Below are positions 15,675 to 24,565 of a DNA stretch of 64,000 bases, piece by piece (position 1 is the first letter of the stretch; each line of letters begins with the position of its first letter). Origin of the DNA: Streptomyces griseosporeus (GTDB lineage Bacteria; Actinomycetota; Actinomycetes; Streptomycetales; Streptomycetaceae); NCBI RefSeq assembly GCF_014656055.1, contig NZ_BNBR01000001.1, positions 1,612,001 to 1,676,000 on the forward strand, read 5' to 3'. The notes below the pieces were generated by a model. The model was not told the DNA's origin. It searched no databases and was given only the letters and a program-made list of their open reading frames with translations. Made by a program: the position numbers and the translations under genes.

Positions 15675-17135
15675 CTAACCTCGCCCGAGGACCCGCCGTG
15701 CCCCTGCGATGACCGCCGTGACAAGGGTCCAGCCGGAGACGATGAGGACGACTGCGACGACCTTGCTCGGGCCGGTCGGGTCGAAGGCGCCGCGGTAACC
15801 GAGGCTCGCGACCGGGACGAGCAGGTCCAGGCTGTACAGAATGGGGTCCCAGGCCCGGTTGTTGTCGCCGCCAACCCGCTCCGGTGGATGACCGGCAAAC
15901 CACAGGGACCCGGCGGCCACCAGCGTCAGCAGCCACATCAGGGCGCGGCGCGGAGCATAGCCGTAGCCGAACAGCACGTCCTGCAGGAGACCCCACAGCC
16001 GCCCGGACAGCCGGTCCTGACGGCTGAGGTGGCGCTCACGGGCGTGGCGCACGGTACGCGCCGCACGCTCGTCGCCGCCGTTCTCGTACGATCTCGCCAG
16101 CTGTTCGAAGGCACTGGCTCCCACGCGGGGGTCACGTGTCAGCCAGCCGATGCGGGAGCGGACCTGCACGGGAACCTCGGTCTCCAGACGCTGGTAGGAG
16201 AACCCCTCCAGGGAGAGCCGGCCGGATCCCGGCCAGGTGGCCTCGGCATCCACCAGGACGTCCACGGCCGCGTCCTGGAGGATCACCCGCCCGGCCGGGG
16301 GTTGCCGGAGGTCCAGCCGCAGGCGCGGCACGCGCAGGCGGCTGAGCAGCAAAGCACCCGCCGGCTCGGCCAGCACGGCGTCGTGGAAGGTGACGACGCC
16401 ACCGATCTCCGCGGCCCGCAACAGTACTTGGCCGCTGCTGTGGAAGCCCCAGTCCGCGTAGAAGCCGCCGCCGCACACGAGGCCGGTCGCTTCGATGCCG
16501 CCGACGTCGGCCGCGTGCAGGTTGACGGCGTAGGTCACGCGGGCGTCCCGCAGGTAGAGCGAGCCGGAGGCGGTCAGGTCGCGGGCGTGCAGGGAGCCGC
16601 CGACGGCGAGCCGCGGGGCGAGCAGTGACCAGTCGCCGCTGTCGGCGACGGTGAGCCCGTCCAGCACCAGGTTGCCGTCGATCCGCGAATCAGCCAACTG
16701 CACGGTCCCGACGGCGGTGTCCTCCTGAAGCCGGCGCGGACGGCGCGCGCCGGTGCCGTCGACGGAAGGGTCGGTCATGGGCTGGCGTTGCTCGCTGCCG
16801 TCACCCAACCGGGCTCCCACGAGTCGCAGTTCGCCGCTCACCGTGATGCGGTCGGCGCGCAGCGCGGGCAGGACCGAACCCGAGAGGTCCAGCGACGGTA
16901 CGGTCAGTTCGGTCAGGTCGACGGGAAGCTCGAAGACGCAGTCGATGAGAGCGAGTGGGGCCTCCAGACGGCGGTGCCCGAGGTCGAATACGCCGGTGAC
17001 CCGCAGTCCCTCACAGTGGAACGGCCCGCTCTGCGGATCGTGGGCGGCGAGCGCGGCGGCGAGTGCCGCGGCGTCGACCCTGCCGGACAGGACGGTGTTC
17101 CGGAGCCGGCGTCGACTCCCCCAGGTGCGTGCCAT
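15675..17135 (-). CDS. Beta-helix (pentapeptide/bactofilin-like) protein with C-terminal membrane helices
   Basis: A 486-residue protein. Residues about 35-330 form short repeated strands rich in L/V and G/D (DRITVSGELRLVGARLGDG, LAVGGSLHARDLTASGSLYL, ADVGGIEATGLVCGGGFYAD) typical of a right-handed beta-helix. The C-terminal 110 residues contain about three membrane segments (RALMWLLTLVAAGSLWFAG, PILYSLDLLVPVASLGY, VVAVVLIVSGWTLVTAVIA), with a charged linker before them. Streptomyces relatives are often labelled membrane-associated oxidoreductase, but no cofactor motif is visible. ATG 17133-17135 is preceded by GGGGGA. It lies back-to-back with the kinase-like gene. Confidence 0.78.
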   Translation of the reverse strand: MARTWGSRRRLRNTVLSGRVDAAALAAALAAHDPQSGPFHCEGLRVTGVFDLGHRRLEAPLALIDCVFELPVDLTELTVPSLDLSGSVLPALRADRITVSGELRLVGARLGDGSEQRQPMTDPSVDGTGARRPRRLQEDTAVGTVQLADSRIDGNLVLDGLTVADSGDWSLLAPRLAVGGSLHARDLTASGSLYLRDARVTYAVNLHAADVGGIEATGLVCGGGFYADWGFHSSGQVLLRAAEIGGVVTFHDAVLAEPAGALLLSRLRVPRLRLDLRQPPAGRVILQDAAVDVLVDAEATWPGSGRLSLEGFSYQRLETEVPVQVRSRIGWLTRDPRVGASAFEQLARSYENGGDERAARTVRHARERHLSRQDRLSGRLWGLLQDVLFGYGYAPRRALMWLLTLVAAGSLWFAGHPPERVGGDNNRAWDPILYSLDLLVPVASLGYRGAFDPTGPSKVVAVVLIVSGWTLVTAVIAGARRVLGRG

Positions 17136-17227
17136 GCCCAATCCCCCTTTTCCCCCTGGCATATCACAGCAACGGGCAGCTCCCGCACGGCCGTTCGCAG
17201 CGCGATCGTCGTGGCCATACTGGAGGG

Positions 17228-19000
17228 ATGACGCGCACCCCTTCCCCGGCGCAGGTCGTCTTCGGTGACGAGGACCTCGACCGGGAACTGGCCGAGTGGC
17301 TCTCACAGAACGGCCTGGAGCTGGAGGGGCCGGAGCAACTGGAGACGGGCAGGAGCGGTGGCAGGCTCGTCTCCGCCTACCTGAACGTCAAGAGGGGGCG
17401 GCGCACCGGAGGTGTGCGGATCGTCAAACTGGTCGGTCCCTCGCCGGACGCGGCGGCCGAGCCGGAGAACCACCTGACGGCCCTGGATCTGCGGATGCCC
17501 GGCACGGAGGAGTTCACCGAGCGGCACATCGTGCGGCTGGACGAGATGAGCACCGGGAGGCTTGGTGACTCCTGGGTGATGTTCCAGTTCCCCGCGGGCG
17601 ACGGCAAGGAGGACACCGCGACGCTGGCCTCGCTCGGCCGCACGCCCCGGCTGCCCGCACTCGCCGCGCACATCGTCGAGGGGGTCCTCCGGGGCTGGAA
17701 CCCGAATCCCACGACCCGCGAGAAGGACCAGCTCGGCCGCCCGCTCCCCCTGCCGACCGGGGCGGAGTTCGTGCGGGGACTGCTCGGGGCGCGCGCGGAC
17801 GACGGCAGTGCCCTGCGGTCCTGGGCCCGCTCGTGCTTCGGCACCGCCGTGACGGGCGAGGAGTGGGTCACTTTCCCCGACAGCGCCCATCCCCTGCCCA
17901 ACCCTCTTGCCCTGCACGGCGGTTCGACCCTGGACCGGTACACGTTGCGCTTCGTCCCGCGCGGTCAGGCCCACGGTGACCTGCACCCCGGCAACATCAT
18001 GGTGCCTGTCCGCGAGGATGCCTCCGCCGAGGACTTCTGGCTCATCGACCTCTCCCGGTTCTCCGAGACGGCGGCGCTGGCCCGGGACCCCGCCCATCTG
18101 CTGGTGTGTCTGATCGCCGACCTGTATCTGCCCCATCTGTCCGGCGACGCCCGTGACGAGCTGCTCGTCGCCCTGACCGCGGACAGCCCAGAGTGTTCCG
18201 GTCCGCTGGTCCCGCAGGGGCTGGCCGACACTGTGACCCGGGTGCGCGAGGTCTGGATCGACTGGGGCGCCCTGCCGCACATCGGCATCAACACGGTCTG
18301 GCGCCAGCAGTGGTTCCTGGCGCTCCAGGCGTGCGCACTGATGGTCTGCACGCGCGAACGCTACCCCGATACGGACCGCCGGTGGTTCTTCCGTCTGGCA
18401 GCAGAAGCCTGCTGGGCGTACCTGGAGAAGCAGGGTGTGCGGCCTCCCGCCGAGGCACCGGCGCTGACGGCATCGATGGCACCGCAGTCCGCTCCGCGTG
18501 CACCGCAGTCCGCTCCGCCTGCGCCGCGGCCCGCGTCGGTGCAGGCGCTGCCAGCCCGGCTCCCTTCCGGTGTGCGGCAGGCACCGCCGTCCGCGGGGCC
18601 GACCGTCCTGGACATGCTCAAGGAGATCTGGGACACCTTCGAACGCCCTCGGCGCCAGCTACCGGCTGCGGACAGCCAACACGCACTCGGGGCCCTGGCC
18701 AAGTCGATCCGGGTACGCGCCACCGATCTCGCACTCGCCCTGACCGGGGTACCGATGACAGCGAGCCGACCTCAGGCTCCACAGGCCCGGGAACGGGTGA
18801 AGCGGACGGCGGCCCTCCTGCGCCGGGTGGAGACCTTGGCGGGCGAGCTGGAACTCCCCGGGCAGCGCCGGACGCCAGGGCCGTACGACGACTTGGTCCG
18901 GCAGCAGCCCGCCGTCACGGACGCCCTCCTGGAAGCCCTTGACGCTCTGCTCGACGAGGTCGGCGTGGCGGCGGCAGCGCTGTCAGCCGACGGGCCGTGA
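17228..19000 (+). CDS. APH/protein-kinase-like phosphotransferase with C-terminal helical extension
   Basis: A 590-residue protein. The catalytic core shows AHGDLHPGNIM (catalytic-loop Asp) near residue 255 and FWLIDLSRFSE (metal-binding Asp) 25 residues later, the layout of aminoglycoside/homoserine kinases. A glycine-rich GRSGGRLVSAYLNVKRG with VRIVKLVG lies at the N-terminus. Residues about 415-465 are Pro/Ala/Ser-rich with a repeated AP(Q/R)SAPPAP pattern; the final 110 residues are helical (VLDMLKEIWDTFERPRR; VKRTAALLRRVETLAGELEL) and may bind a partner. ATG 17228 follows GGAGGG at very short spacing. Substrate unknown; it is divergent from the beta-helix gene and probably functionally tied to it. 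Confidence 0.8.
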   Translation: MTRTPSPAQVVFGDEDLDRELAEWLSQNGLELEGPEQLETGRSGGRLVSAYLNVKRGRRTGGVRIVKLVGPSPDAAAEPENHLTALDLRMPGTEEFTERHIVRLDEMSTGRLGDSWVMFQFPAGDGKEDTATLASLGRTPRLPALAAHIVEGVLRGWNPNPTTREKDQLGRPLPLPTGAEFVRGLLGARADDGSALRSWARSCFGTAVTGEEWVTFPDSAHPLPNPLALHGGSTLDRYTLRFVPRGQAHGDLHPGNIMVPVREDASAEDFWLIDLSRFSETAALARDPAHLLVCLIADLYLPHLSGDARDELLVALTADSPECSGPLVPQGLADTVTRVREVWIDWGALPHIGINTVWRQQWFLALQACALMVCTRERYPDTDRRWFFRLAAEACWAYLEKQGVRPPAEAPALTASMAPQSAPRAPQSAPPAPRPASVQALPARLPSGVRQAPPSAGPTVLDMLKEIWDTFERPRRQLPAADSQHALGALAKSIRVRATDLALALTGVPMTASRPQAPQARERVKRTAALLRRVETLAGELELPGQRRTPGPYDDLVRQQPAVTDALLEALDALLDEVGVAAAALSADGP

Positions 19001-19055
19001 CACCTGGGGCCACCTGGCATCCGGACCATGACAAGCGCGCCAGACGCGGGCCCTC

Positions 19056-20213
19056 TCAGGCCACCGACCCGATCCGCCCCGCCGCCACCCCCGCCGACGT
19101 CGTGTCGTGGTGGATCGGCGTGTGCGCGCCGGTCAGCGCGACGCCGCTGCCGCCGCGCCGGTTCGCGACGATCTCCGCGGCGATGGACAGGGCCGTCTCC
19201 TCCGGGGTGCGGGCGCCGAGGTCGAGGCCGATCGGGGAGCGCAGGCGGGCCAGTTCGAGGTCGGTGACGCCGACCTCGCGCAGCCGGCGGTTGCGGTCCA
19301 GGTGGGTGCGGCGGGAGCCCATCGCGCCGACGTACGCCACCGGCAGCCGCAGGGCCAGCTTCAGCAGCGGTACGTCGAACTTGGCGTCGTGGGTGAGGAC
19401 GCACAGGACCGTGCGGGCGTCGACGGCCGTGTGCTCCAGGTAGCGGTGCGGCCACTCGACGACGATCTCGTCGGCCTCGGGGAAGCGGGTCCTGGTGGCG
19501 AACACCTCGCGGGCGTCGCACACCGTCACGCGGTAGCCGAGGAACTTGCCGATCCGCACCAGCGCCGACGCGAAGTCGATCGCACCGAAGACGATCATGC
19601 GGGGCGGCGGGACGGAGGACTCGATCAGGAGGGTCAGCGGCGCTCCGCAGCGGGAGCCCTGCTCGCCGATCTCCAGGGTGCCGGTGCGGCCGGCGTCGAG
19701 GAAGGCGCCCACCTCCGCGGCGACCGTGCGGTCCAGCTCGGGGTGGGCGCCGAAGCCGCCCTCGGAGGAGCTGTCCGCGCGGACGAGCAGGGCCCGCCCG
19801 CGCAGCTCCGCCGGACCCGACACGATCCGCGCGACCGCCGCCGCCTCCCCTCGCGCGGCGGCGGCCAGCGCGGTCGCGAGCACCGGCCGGGCCGGATCGG
19901 CGGCCCGGACCGGTGTGACGAGGATGTCGATGACGCCGCCGCAGGTGAGGCCGACGGCGAAGGCGTCCTCGTCGCTGTAGCCGAAGCGCTCCAGGACCGT
20001 CTCGCCGTCCTCGAGCGCCTGCCGGCACAGTTCGTACACGGCTCCCTCCACGCAGCCGCCGGAGACCGACCCGATCGCCGTGCCGTCGGCGTCCACCGCG
20101 AGCGCGGCGCCGGGCTGGCGGGGGGCGCTGCCGCCGACGGCCACCACGGTGGCCACGGCGAAGTCGCGTCCCTGCTCGACCCACCGGTTGAGCTCTTCGG
20201 CGATGTCCAGCAT
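19056..20213 (-). CDS. xdhC: XdhC/CoxI-family molybdenum hydroxylase maturation factor
   Basis: A 385-residue protein with the N-terminal XdhC/CoxI domain (FAVATVVAVGGSAPRQPGAAL, SVSGGCVEGAVYE, TCGGVIDILV) and the C-terminal Rossmann XdhC domain (RMIVFGAIDFASALVRIGKFLGY, VLTHDAKFDVPLL, YVGAMGSRRTHLDR). The family binds molybdenum cofactor and helps insert its sulfurated form into xanthine dehydrogenase. ATG 20211-20213 follows a strong GAAGGAGA site. It shares orientation with the purine permease and xdh genes and converges with the kinase-like gene. Confidence 0.92.
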   Translation of the reverse strand: MLDIAEELNRWVEQGRDFAVATVVAVGGSAPRQPGAALAVDADGTAIGSVSGGCVEGAVYELCRQALEDGETVLERFGYSDEDAFAVGLTCGGVIDILVTPVRAADPARPVLATALAAAARGEAAAVARIVSGPAELRGRALLVRADSSSEGGFGAHPELDRTVAAEVGAFLDAGRTGTLEIGEQGSRCGAPLTLLIESSVPPPRMIVFGAIDFASALVRIGKFLGYRVTVCDAREVFATRTRFPEADEIVVEWPHRYLEHTAVDARTVLCVLTHDAKFDVPLLKLALRLPVAYVGAMGSRRTHLDRNRRLREVGVTDLELARLRSPIGLDLGARTPEETALSIAAEIVANRRGGSGVALTGAHTPIHHDTTSAGVAAGRIGSVA

Positions 20214-20270
20214 CTGTCGGTCTCCTTCGGAGGCGGTTGCGGAGAGGGTTTCCACGGAAGGGCGGGCTCA

Positions 20271-20453
20271 GCCGTGTCTTTCGGATCACCCCGGGGCCGC
20301 GGGGCTTGGCACGCACATCTGCCGCGTTGTCGTCGGTCGCCGACGCGCCGCGTCGACTCCCTCCTCCGCCTTGCAGCTGCACGCACCAAGCCCCGCTCAC
20401 CGGCACCATGAAGGCACCGCGCCCCGGAGTCGGGCTGATCCGAAAGACACGGC
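20271..20453. mobile_element. MITE-like element with 18-bp perfect terminal inverted repeats
   Basis: GCCGTGTCTTTCGGATCA (20271-20288) and its exact reverse complement (20436-20453) bound 183 bp with no coding sequence. Inner subterminal inverted segments (GGGGCTTGG near 20301 and CCAAGCCCC near 20388) add to the structure. The ends resemble those of IS5-type elements common in Streptomyces. The element lies between the permease stop codon, which it abuts, and xdhC. No clear target duplication was found. Confidence 0.7.
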
Positions 20454-21911
20454 CTAGTGCACGCCCAGCCAGCTCTCGATCGGGTGGAGGGCGAAGTAGA
20501 TCAGGAAGATCACCGTCAGGCCCCACATGAAGGCGCCGATCTCGCGGGCCTTGCCCTGGGCGCTCTTGATGGCGACGTAGGAGATGACGCCGGCCGCGAC
20601 ACCCGTGGTGATGGTGTACGTGAACGGCATCAGGACGACCGTGAGGAACACCGGGATCGCGGTGGCCCGGTCGGCCCAGTCGACGTGCCGGGCGTTCATC
20701 AGCATCATCGCGCCGATGACCACCAGCGCGGCGGAGGCGACCTCCTGCGGCACGATCGCCGTCAGCGGGGTGAAGAACAGGCAGGCCGCGAAGAACAGGC
20801 CGGTGACGACGGAGGCGAGGCCGGTGCGGGCGCCTTCGCCGACGCCGGTCGCCGACTCGATGAACACGGTCTGCCCGGAGCCGCCGGCCACGCCGCCGAT
20901 CGCGCCGCCCGCGCCGTCGATGAACAGCGCCTTGGACAGGCCCGGCATACGGCCCTTGTCGTCGGCGAGCTTGGCCTCGGTGCCGACGCCGATGATGGTG
21001 GCCATCGCGTCGAAGAACCCGGCGAGCACCAGCGTGAAGACGATCATGCCGACGGTCATCGCGCCGACCTCGCCCCAGCCGCCGAACTCGACGTCGCCGA
21101 AGAGCGAGAAGTCGGGCATGGAGACGGCGCTGCCGTGCAGTTCGGGCGCGCCGTTGGCCCAGGCGCCCTCGCCGATGACGCCGGCGGCGTTGAGGATCGC
21201 GGCGACGACGGTGCCGGAGACGATGCCGATGAGGATCGCGCCGGGCACGTTGCGGGCCTGGAGCATGAAGATCAGCAGGAGGGTGCCGGCGAACAGCAGG
21301 ACCGGCCAGCCGGCCAGCTCACCGGCGGGGCCGAGGGTGAGCGGGGTGGCCTTGCCCTGGTGGACGAAGCCGGACTTGTAGAAGCCGATGAGGGCGATGA
21401 ACAGGCCGATGCCCATGGTGATGCCGTGCTTGAGCGCGAGCGGGATCGCGTTCATGATCATCTCGCGCAGGCCGGTGACGACGAGCAGCATGATGACGCC
21501 GCCGTACATCACGCACATGCCCATCGCCTGCGGCCAGGTCATCTCGGGCGCGACCTGCGAGGAGAGGACACCGGAGACGGAGAGGCCCGCGGCGAGGGCG
21601 AGGGGCACCTTGCCGACGAAACCCATCAGCAGCGTGGTGAAGGCCGCGGCGAACGCGGTGGCGGTGATCAGGGCCTTCTGGCCGAGCGTGTCCCCCGCCG
21701 CGTCCTTGCCGGACAGGATCAGGGGGTTGAGCAGCAGGATGTACGCCATCGCCATGAAGGTGGTGATGCCGCCGCGCACCTCACGTGCGACGGTGGACTC
21801 CCGCCGGGATATGTGGAAGTACCGGTCGAGCCAAGAGCGTCCGGCCGGAACGCGGGTGCCGTGGCCCGCGTCCTCCGCGACGGTCTTCGGCTCCAGTGAC
21901 TGCTGGGTCAT
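20454..21911 (-). CDS. NCS2-family (AzgA/PbuG-like) purine permease
   Basis: A 485-residue polytopic membrane protein of the AzgA branch, importing hypoxanthine, guanine or adenine by proton symport. Signatures are VREVRGGITTFMAMAYILLLNP, the half-helix signature region around ALAAGLSVSGVLSSQV, FDAMATIIGVGTEAKLADDKGRMPG and GGSGQTVFIESATGVGEGARTG. A length near 480 and about twelve to fourteen helices are normal. The TAG stop sits directly beside the MITE-like element. Between xdhC and the xdh structural genes, it supplies purines for xanthine dehydrogenase. Confidence 0.92.
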   Translation of the reverse strand: MTQQSLEPKTVAEDAGHGTRVPAGRSWLDRYFHISRRESTVAREVRGGITTFMAMAYILLLNPLILSGKDAAGDTLGQKALITATAFAAAFTTLLMGFVGKVPLALAAGLSVSGVLSSQVAPEMTWPQAMGMCVMYGGVIMLLVVTGLREMIMNAIPLALKHGITMGIGLFIALIGFYKSGFVHQGKATPLTLGPAGELAGWPVLLFAGTLLLIFMLQARNVPGAILIGIVSGTVVAAILNAAGVIGEGAWANGAPELHGSAVSMPDFSLFGDVEFGGWGEVGAMTVGMIVFTLVLAGFFDAMATIIGVGTEAKLADDKGRMPGLSKALFIDGAGGAIGGVAGGSGQTVFIESATGVGEGARTGLASVVTGLFFAACLFFTPLTAIVPQEVASAALVVIGAMMLMNARHVDWADRATAIPVFLTVVLMPFTYTITTGVAAGVISYVAIKSAQGKAREIGAFMWGLTVIFLIYFALHPIESWLGVH

Positions 21912-22108
21912 GTGGGCCTACTCCCAAGGTTCATAGGGGCACCCGCATAGGAACCGCCTGACGGCTTCTCGCCGCTCGGGGCGGCTGCGGGATTTGGGAA
22001 GGTGCTTCGGCCGCACGACCCGGGGGACGGCCCGAGACGAACGAACAGGATCTGGTGCTGGCTGGTGGTGCTGTCCGAGTGCCGCGAGCGGTGCGGCACT
22101 TGGGGGTA

Positions 22109-22155
22109 CTCCGGGCGGCGCGGGGAGGCTGTGACGTTCCGTGCGCCGCCCGGAG
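22109..22155 (-). terminator. Strong hairpin downstream of the xanthine dehydrogenase operon
   Basis: A perfect 13-bp stem (CTCCGGGCGGCGC / GCGCCGCCCGGAG, arms 22109-22121 and 22143-22155) with a 21-nt loop lies 20 bp beyond the stop codon of the large subunit. There is no long T-run, as is usual in Streptomyces. It should separate the xdh operon from the permease gene. Confidence 0.6.
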
Positions 22156-22175
22156 AGACTTGCGGTACTTCCTGG

Positions 22176-24563
22176 TTACGCCGTGCCGGTCAGGTGCTCG
22201 GGCCGCACCGGGGTGCGGTTGAGCTCCAGGCCGGTGGCGTTGCGGATGGCCGCGAGGACGGCCGGCGTCGACGACAGGGTCGGCGCCTCACCGATGCCGC
22301 GCAGGCCGTACGGGGCTTGGTCGTCGGCGAGTTCGAGCACGTCGACCGGGATGGTCGGGGTGTCGAGGATGGTGGGGATCAGGTAGTCCGTGAAGGAGGG
22401 GTTCTTCACCTTCGCCGTCTTCGGGTCGACGATGATCTCCTCCATCACCGCCACGCCCAGGCCCTGGGTGGTGCCGCCCTGGATCTGGCCGATGACGGAG
22501 AGCGGGTTGAGCGCCTTGCCGACGTCCTGGGCGCAGGCCAGCTCGATCACCTTCACCAGGCCCAGCTCGGTGTCGACCTCGACGACCGCGCGGTGGGCGG
22601 CGAAGGAGTACTGGACGTGGCCGAAGCCCTGGCCGGTGCGCAGGTCGAAGGGCTCGGTCGGGCGGTGCCGCCACTCCTCCTCGACCTCGACGGCCTCGCC
22701 CTCCAGCACGTCGACGAGGTCGGCGAGGACCTCGCCGCCGTCGGTGACGACCTTGCCGCTCTCCAGCAGGAGTTCGGCGGTCGCCCAGGCCGGGTGGTAG
22801 GAGCCGAACTTGCGGCGCCCGATCTCCAGGACCTTCTCGCGGACCAGTTCGCAGGCGTTCTTCACGGCGCCGCCAGTGACGTACGTCTGCCGGGAGGCCG
22901 AGGTGGAGCCGGCCGAGCCCACCTGGGTGTCGGCGGGGTGGATGGTCACCTGCTGCACGCCCAGCTCGGTGCGGGCGATCTGCGCGTGGACGGTGATGCC
23001 GCCCTGGCCGACCTCCGCCATCGCGGTGTGCACGGTGGCGACGGGCTCGCCGCCGACGACCTCCATGCGCACCTTGGCGGTGGAGTAGTCGTCGAAGCCC
23101 TCGGAGAAGCCGACGTTCTTGATGCCGACCGCGTAGCCGACCCCGCGGACGACGCCCTCGCCGTGCGTGGTGTTGGACAGGCCGCCGGGCAGCTGCCGTA
23201 CGTCCGCGCCCTCGCTGGACTCCCACTGGCGCTCCGGCGGCATCGGCATCGCCTTGACGCGGCGCAGGAGTTCGGCGACGGGGGCGGGCGAGTCGACGGG
23301 CTGGCCCGTCGGCATGAGCGTGCCCTGCTCCATCGCGTTGAGCTGCCGGAACTCCACCGGGTCCATGCCGAGCTTCTTGGCCAGCTTGTCCATCTGCGCC
23401 TCGTAGGCGAAGCACGCCTGGACCGCGCCGAAGCCGCGCATGGCGCCGCAGGGCGGGTTGTTGGTGTAGAGGGCGATGGCCTCGATGTCGACGTCGTCGA
23501 TGACATACGGCCCGACACTCAGCGAGGAGGCGTTGCCGACGACCGCCGGGGAGGCGGAGGCGTAGGCGCCGCCGTCCAGGACGATCCGGCACTTCATGTG
23601 CGTGAGCTTGCCGTCCTTGGTGGCGCCGTGCTCGTAGTAGAGCTTCGCCGGGTGGCGGTGGACGTGCCCGAAGAAGGACTCGAACCGGTTGTAGACGATC
23701 TTGACGGGCTTGCCGGTGCGCAGCGCGAGCAGGCAGGCGTGGATCTGCATCGACAGGTCCTCGCGGCCGCCGAACGCGCCGCCGACGCCGGCCAGCGTCA
23801 TCCGCACCTTCTCCTCGGGCAGCCCGAGGACGGGGGCGATCTGGCGCAGGTCGGAGTGGAGCCACTGGGTGGCGATGTAGAGGTGGACGCCGCCGTCCTC
23901 CTCCGGCACGGCGAGGCCGGACTCGGGGCCGAGGAAGGCCTGGTCCTGCATGCCGAAGGTGTACTCGCCCTCCACGATCACGTCGGCCCGCTTGCGGGCC
24001 TCCGCCACGTCGCCGCGCACGATCGGCTGGCGGTGGACGATGTTGGGGTGCGGGACGTGCCCGATGTGGTGGTCGTCGCGGCCCTCGTGGACGAGGATCG
24101 CGTCCGGGGCGAGGGCGGAGGCCTCGTCGGTGATGACGGGCAGCTCGCGGTACTCCACCTTGATCTTGGCGGCGGCGCGGCGCGCGGTCTCCGGGTGGTC
24201 GGCGGCGACGATCGCCACGGGCTCGCCGTGGTGGCGTACCTTGCCGTGCGCGAGGACGGGGGTGTCCTGGATCTCCAGGCCGTAGTTCTTCACCTCGGCG
24301 GGCAGGTCGTCGTACGTCATGACGGCGTACACGCCCGGCGTGGCGAGCGCCTCGGCCGTGTCGATGGACACGATCTCGGCGTGTGCGACGGTGGAGCGCA
24401 GGATCTGGCCCCAGAGCATGTCCTCGTGCCACATGTCGGACGAGTACGCGAACTCGCCGGTGACCTTGAGGGTGCCGTCCGGGCGGAGCGTGGACTCGCC
24501 GATGCCGCCCTTGGTCTGCGCGCCCTGGGTGATCTTCGTGGGGGTTCCGCTGGGGGAAGCCAT
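22176..24563 (-). CDS. Xanthine dehydrogenase, molybdopterin-binding subunit
   Basis: A 795-residue molybdenum hydroxylase large subunit that oxidises hypoxanthine/xanthine at the Mo site. It begins with the a/b hammerhead domain (LRPDGTLKVTGEFAYSSDM), then the MoCo-binding motifs GVGGAFGGREDLSMQIHA, CGAMRGFGAVQACFAYEAQMD and TDTQVGSAGSTSASRQ-like ADTQVGSAGSTSASRQTY; GIGEAPTLSSTPAVLAAIRN near the end carries the catalytic Glu. ATG 24561-24563 is 2 bp from the stop of the iron-sulfur subunit. The complete three-subunit set plus XdhC and PucR supports a purine substrate. Confidence 0.93.
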   Translation of the reverse strand: MASPSGTPTKITQGAQTKGGIGESTLRPDGTLKVTGEFAYSSDMWHEDMLWGQILRSTVAHAEIVSIDTAEALATPGVYAVMTYDDLPAEVKNYGLEIQDTPVLAHGKVRHHGEPVAIVAADHPETARRAAAKIKVEYRELPVITDEASALAPDAILVHEGRDDHHIGHVPHPNIVHRQPIVRGDVAEARKRADVIVEGEYTFGMQDQAFLGPESGLAVPEEDGGVHLYIATQWLHSDLRQIAPVLGLPEEKVRMTLAGVGGAFGGREDLSMQIHACLLALRTGKPVKIVYNRFESFFGHVHRHPAKLYYEHGATKDGKLTHMKCRIVLDGGAYASASPAVVGNASSLSVGPYVIDDVDIEAIALYTNNPPCGAMRGFGAVQACFAYEAQMDKLAKKLGMDPVEFRQLNAMEQGTLMPTGQPVDSPAPVAELLRRVKAMPMPPERQWESSEGADVRQLPGGLSNTTHGEGVVRGVGYAVGIKNVGFSEGFDDYSTAKVRMEVVGGEPVATVHTAMAEVGQGGITVHAQIARTELGVQQVTIHPADTQVGSAGSTSASRQTYVTGGAVKNACELVREKVLEIGRRKFGSYHPAWATAELLLESGKVVTDGGEVLADLVDVLEGEAVEVEEEWRHRPTEPFDLRTGQGFGHVQYSFAAHRAVVEVDTELGLVKVIELACAQDVGKALNPLSVIGQIQGGTTQGLGVAVMEEIIVDPKTAKVKNPSFTDYLIPTILDTPTIPVDVLELADDQAPYGLRGIGEAPTLSSTPAVLAAIRNATGLELNRTPVRPEHLTGTA

Positions 24564-24565
24564 GG

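Noticed and set aside
21912..22108. Purine riboswitch before the NCS2 permease
   Set aside because: The conserved loop and junction sequences of purine riboswitches were not found; the region shows only GC-rich inverted repeats.
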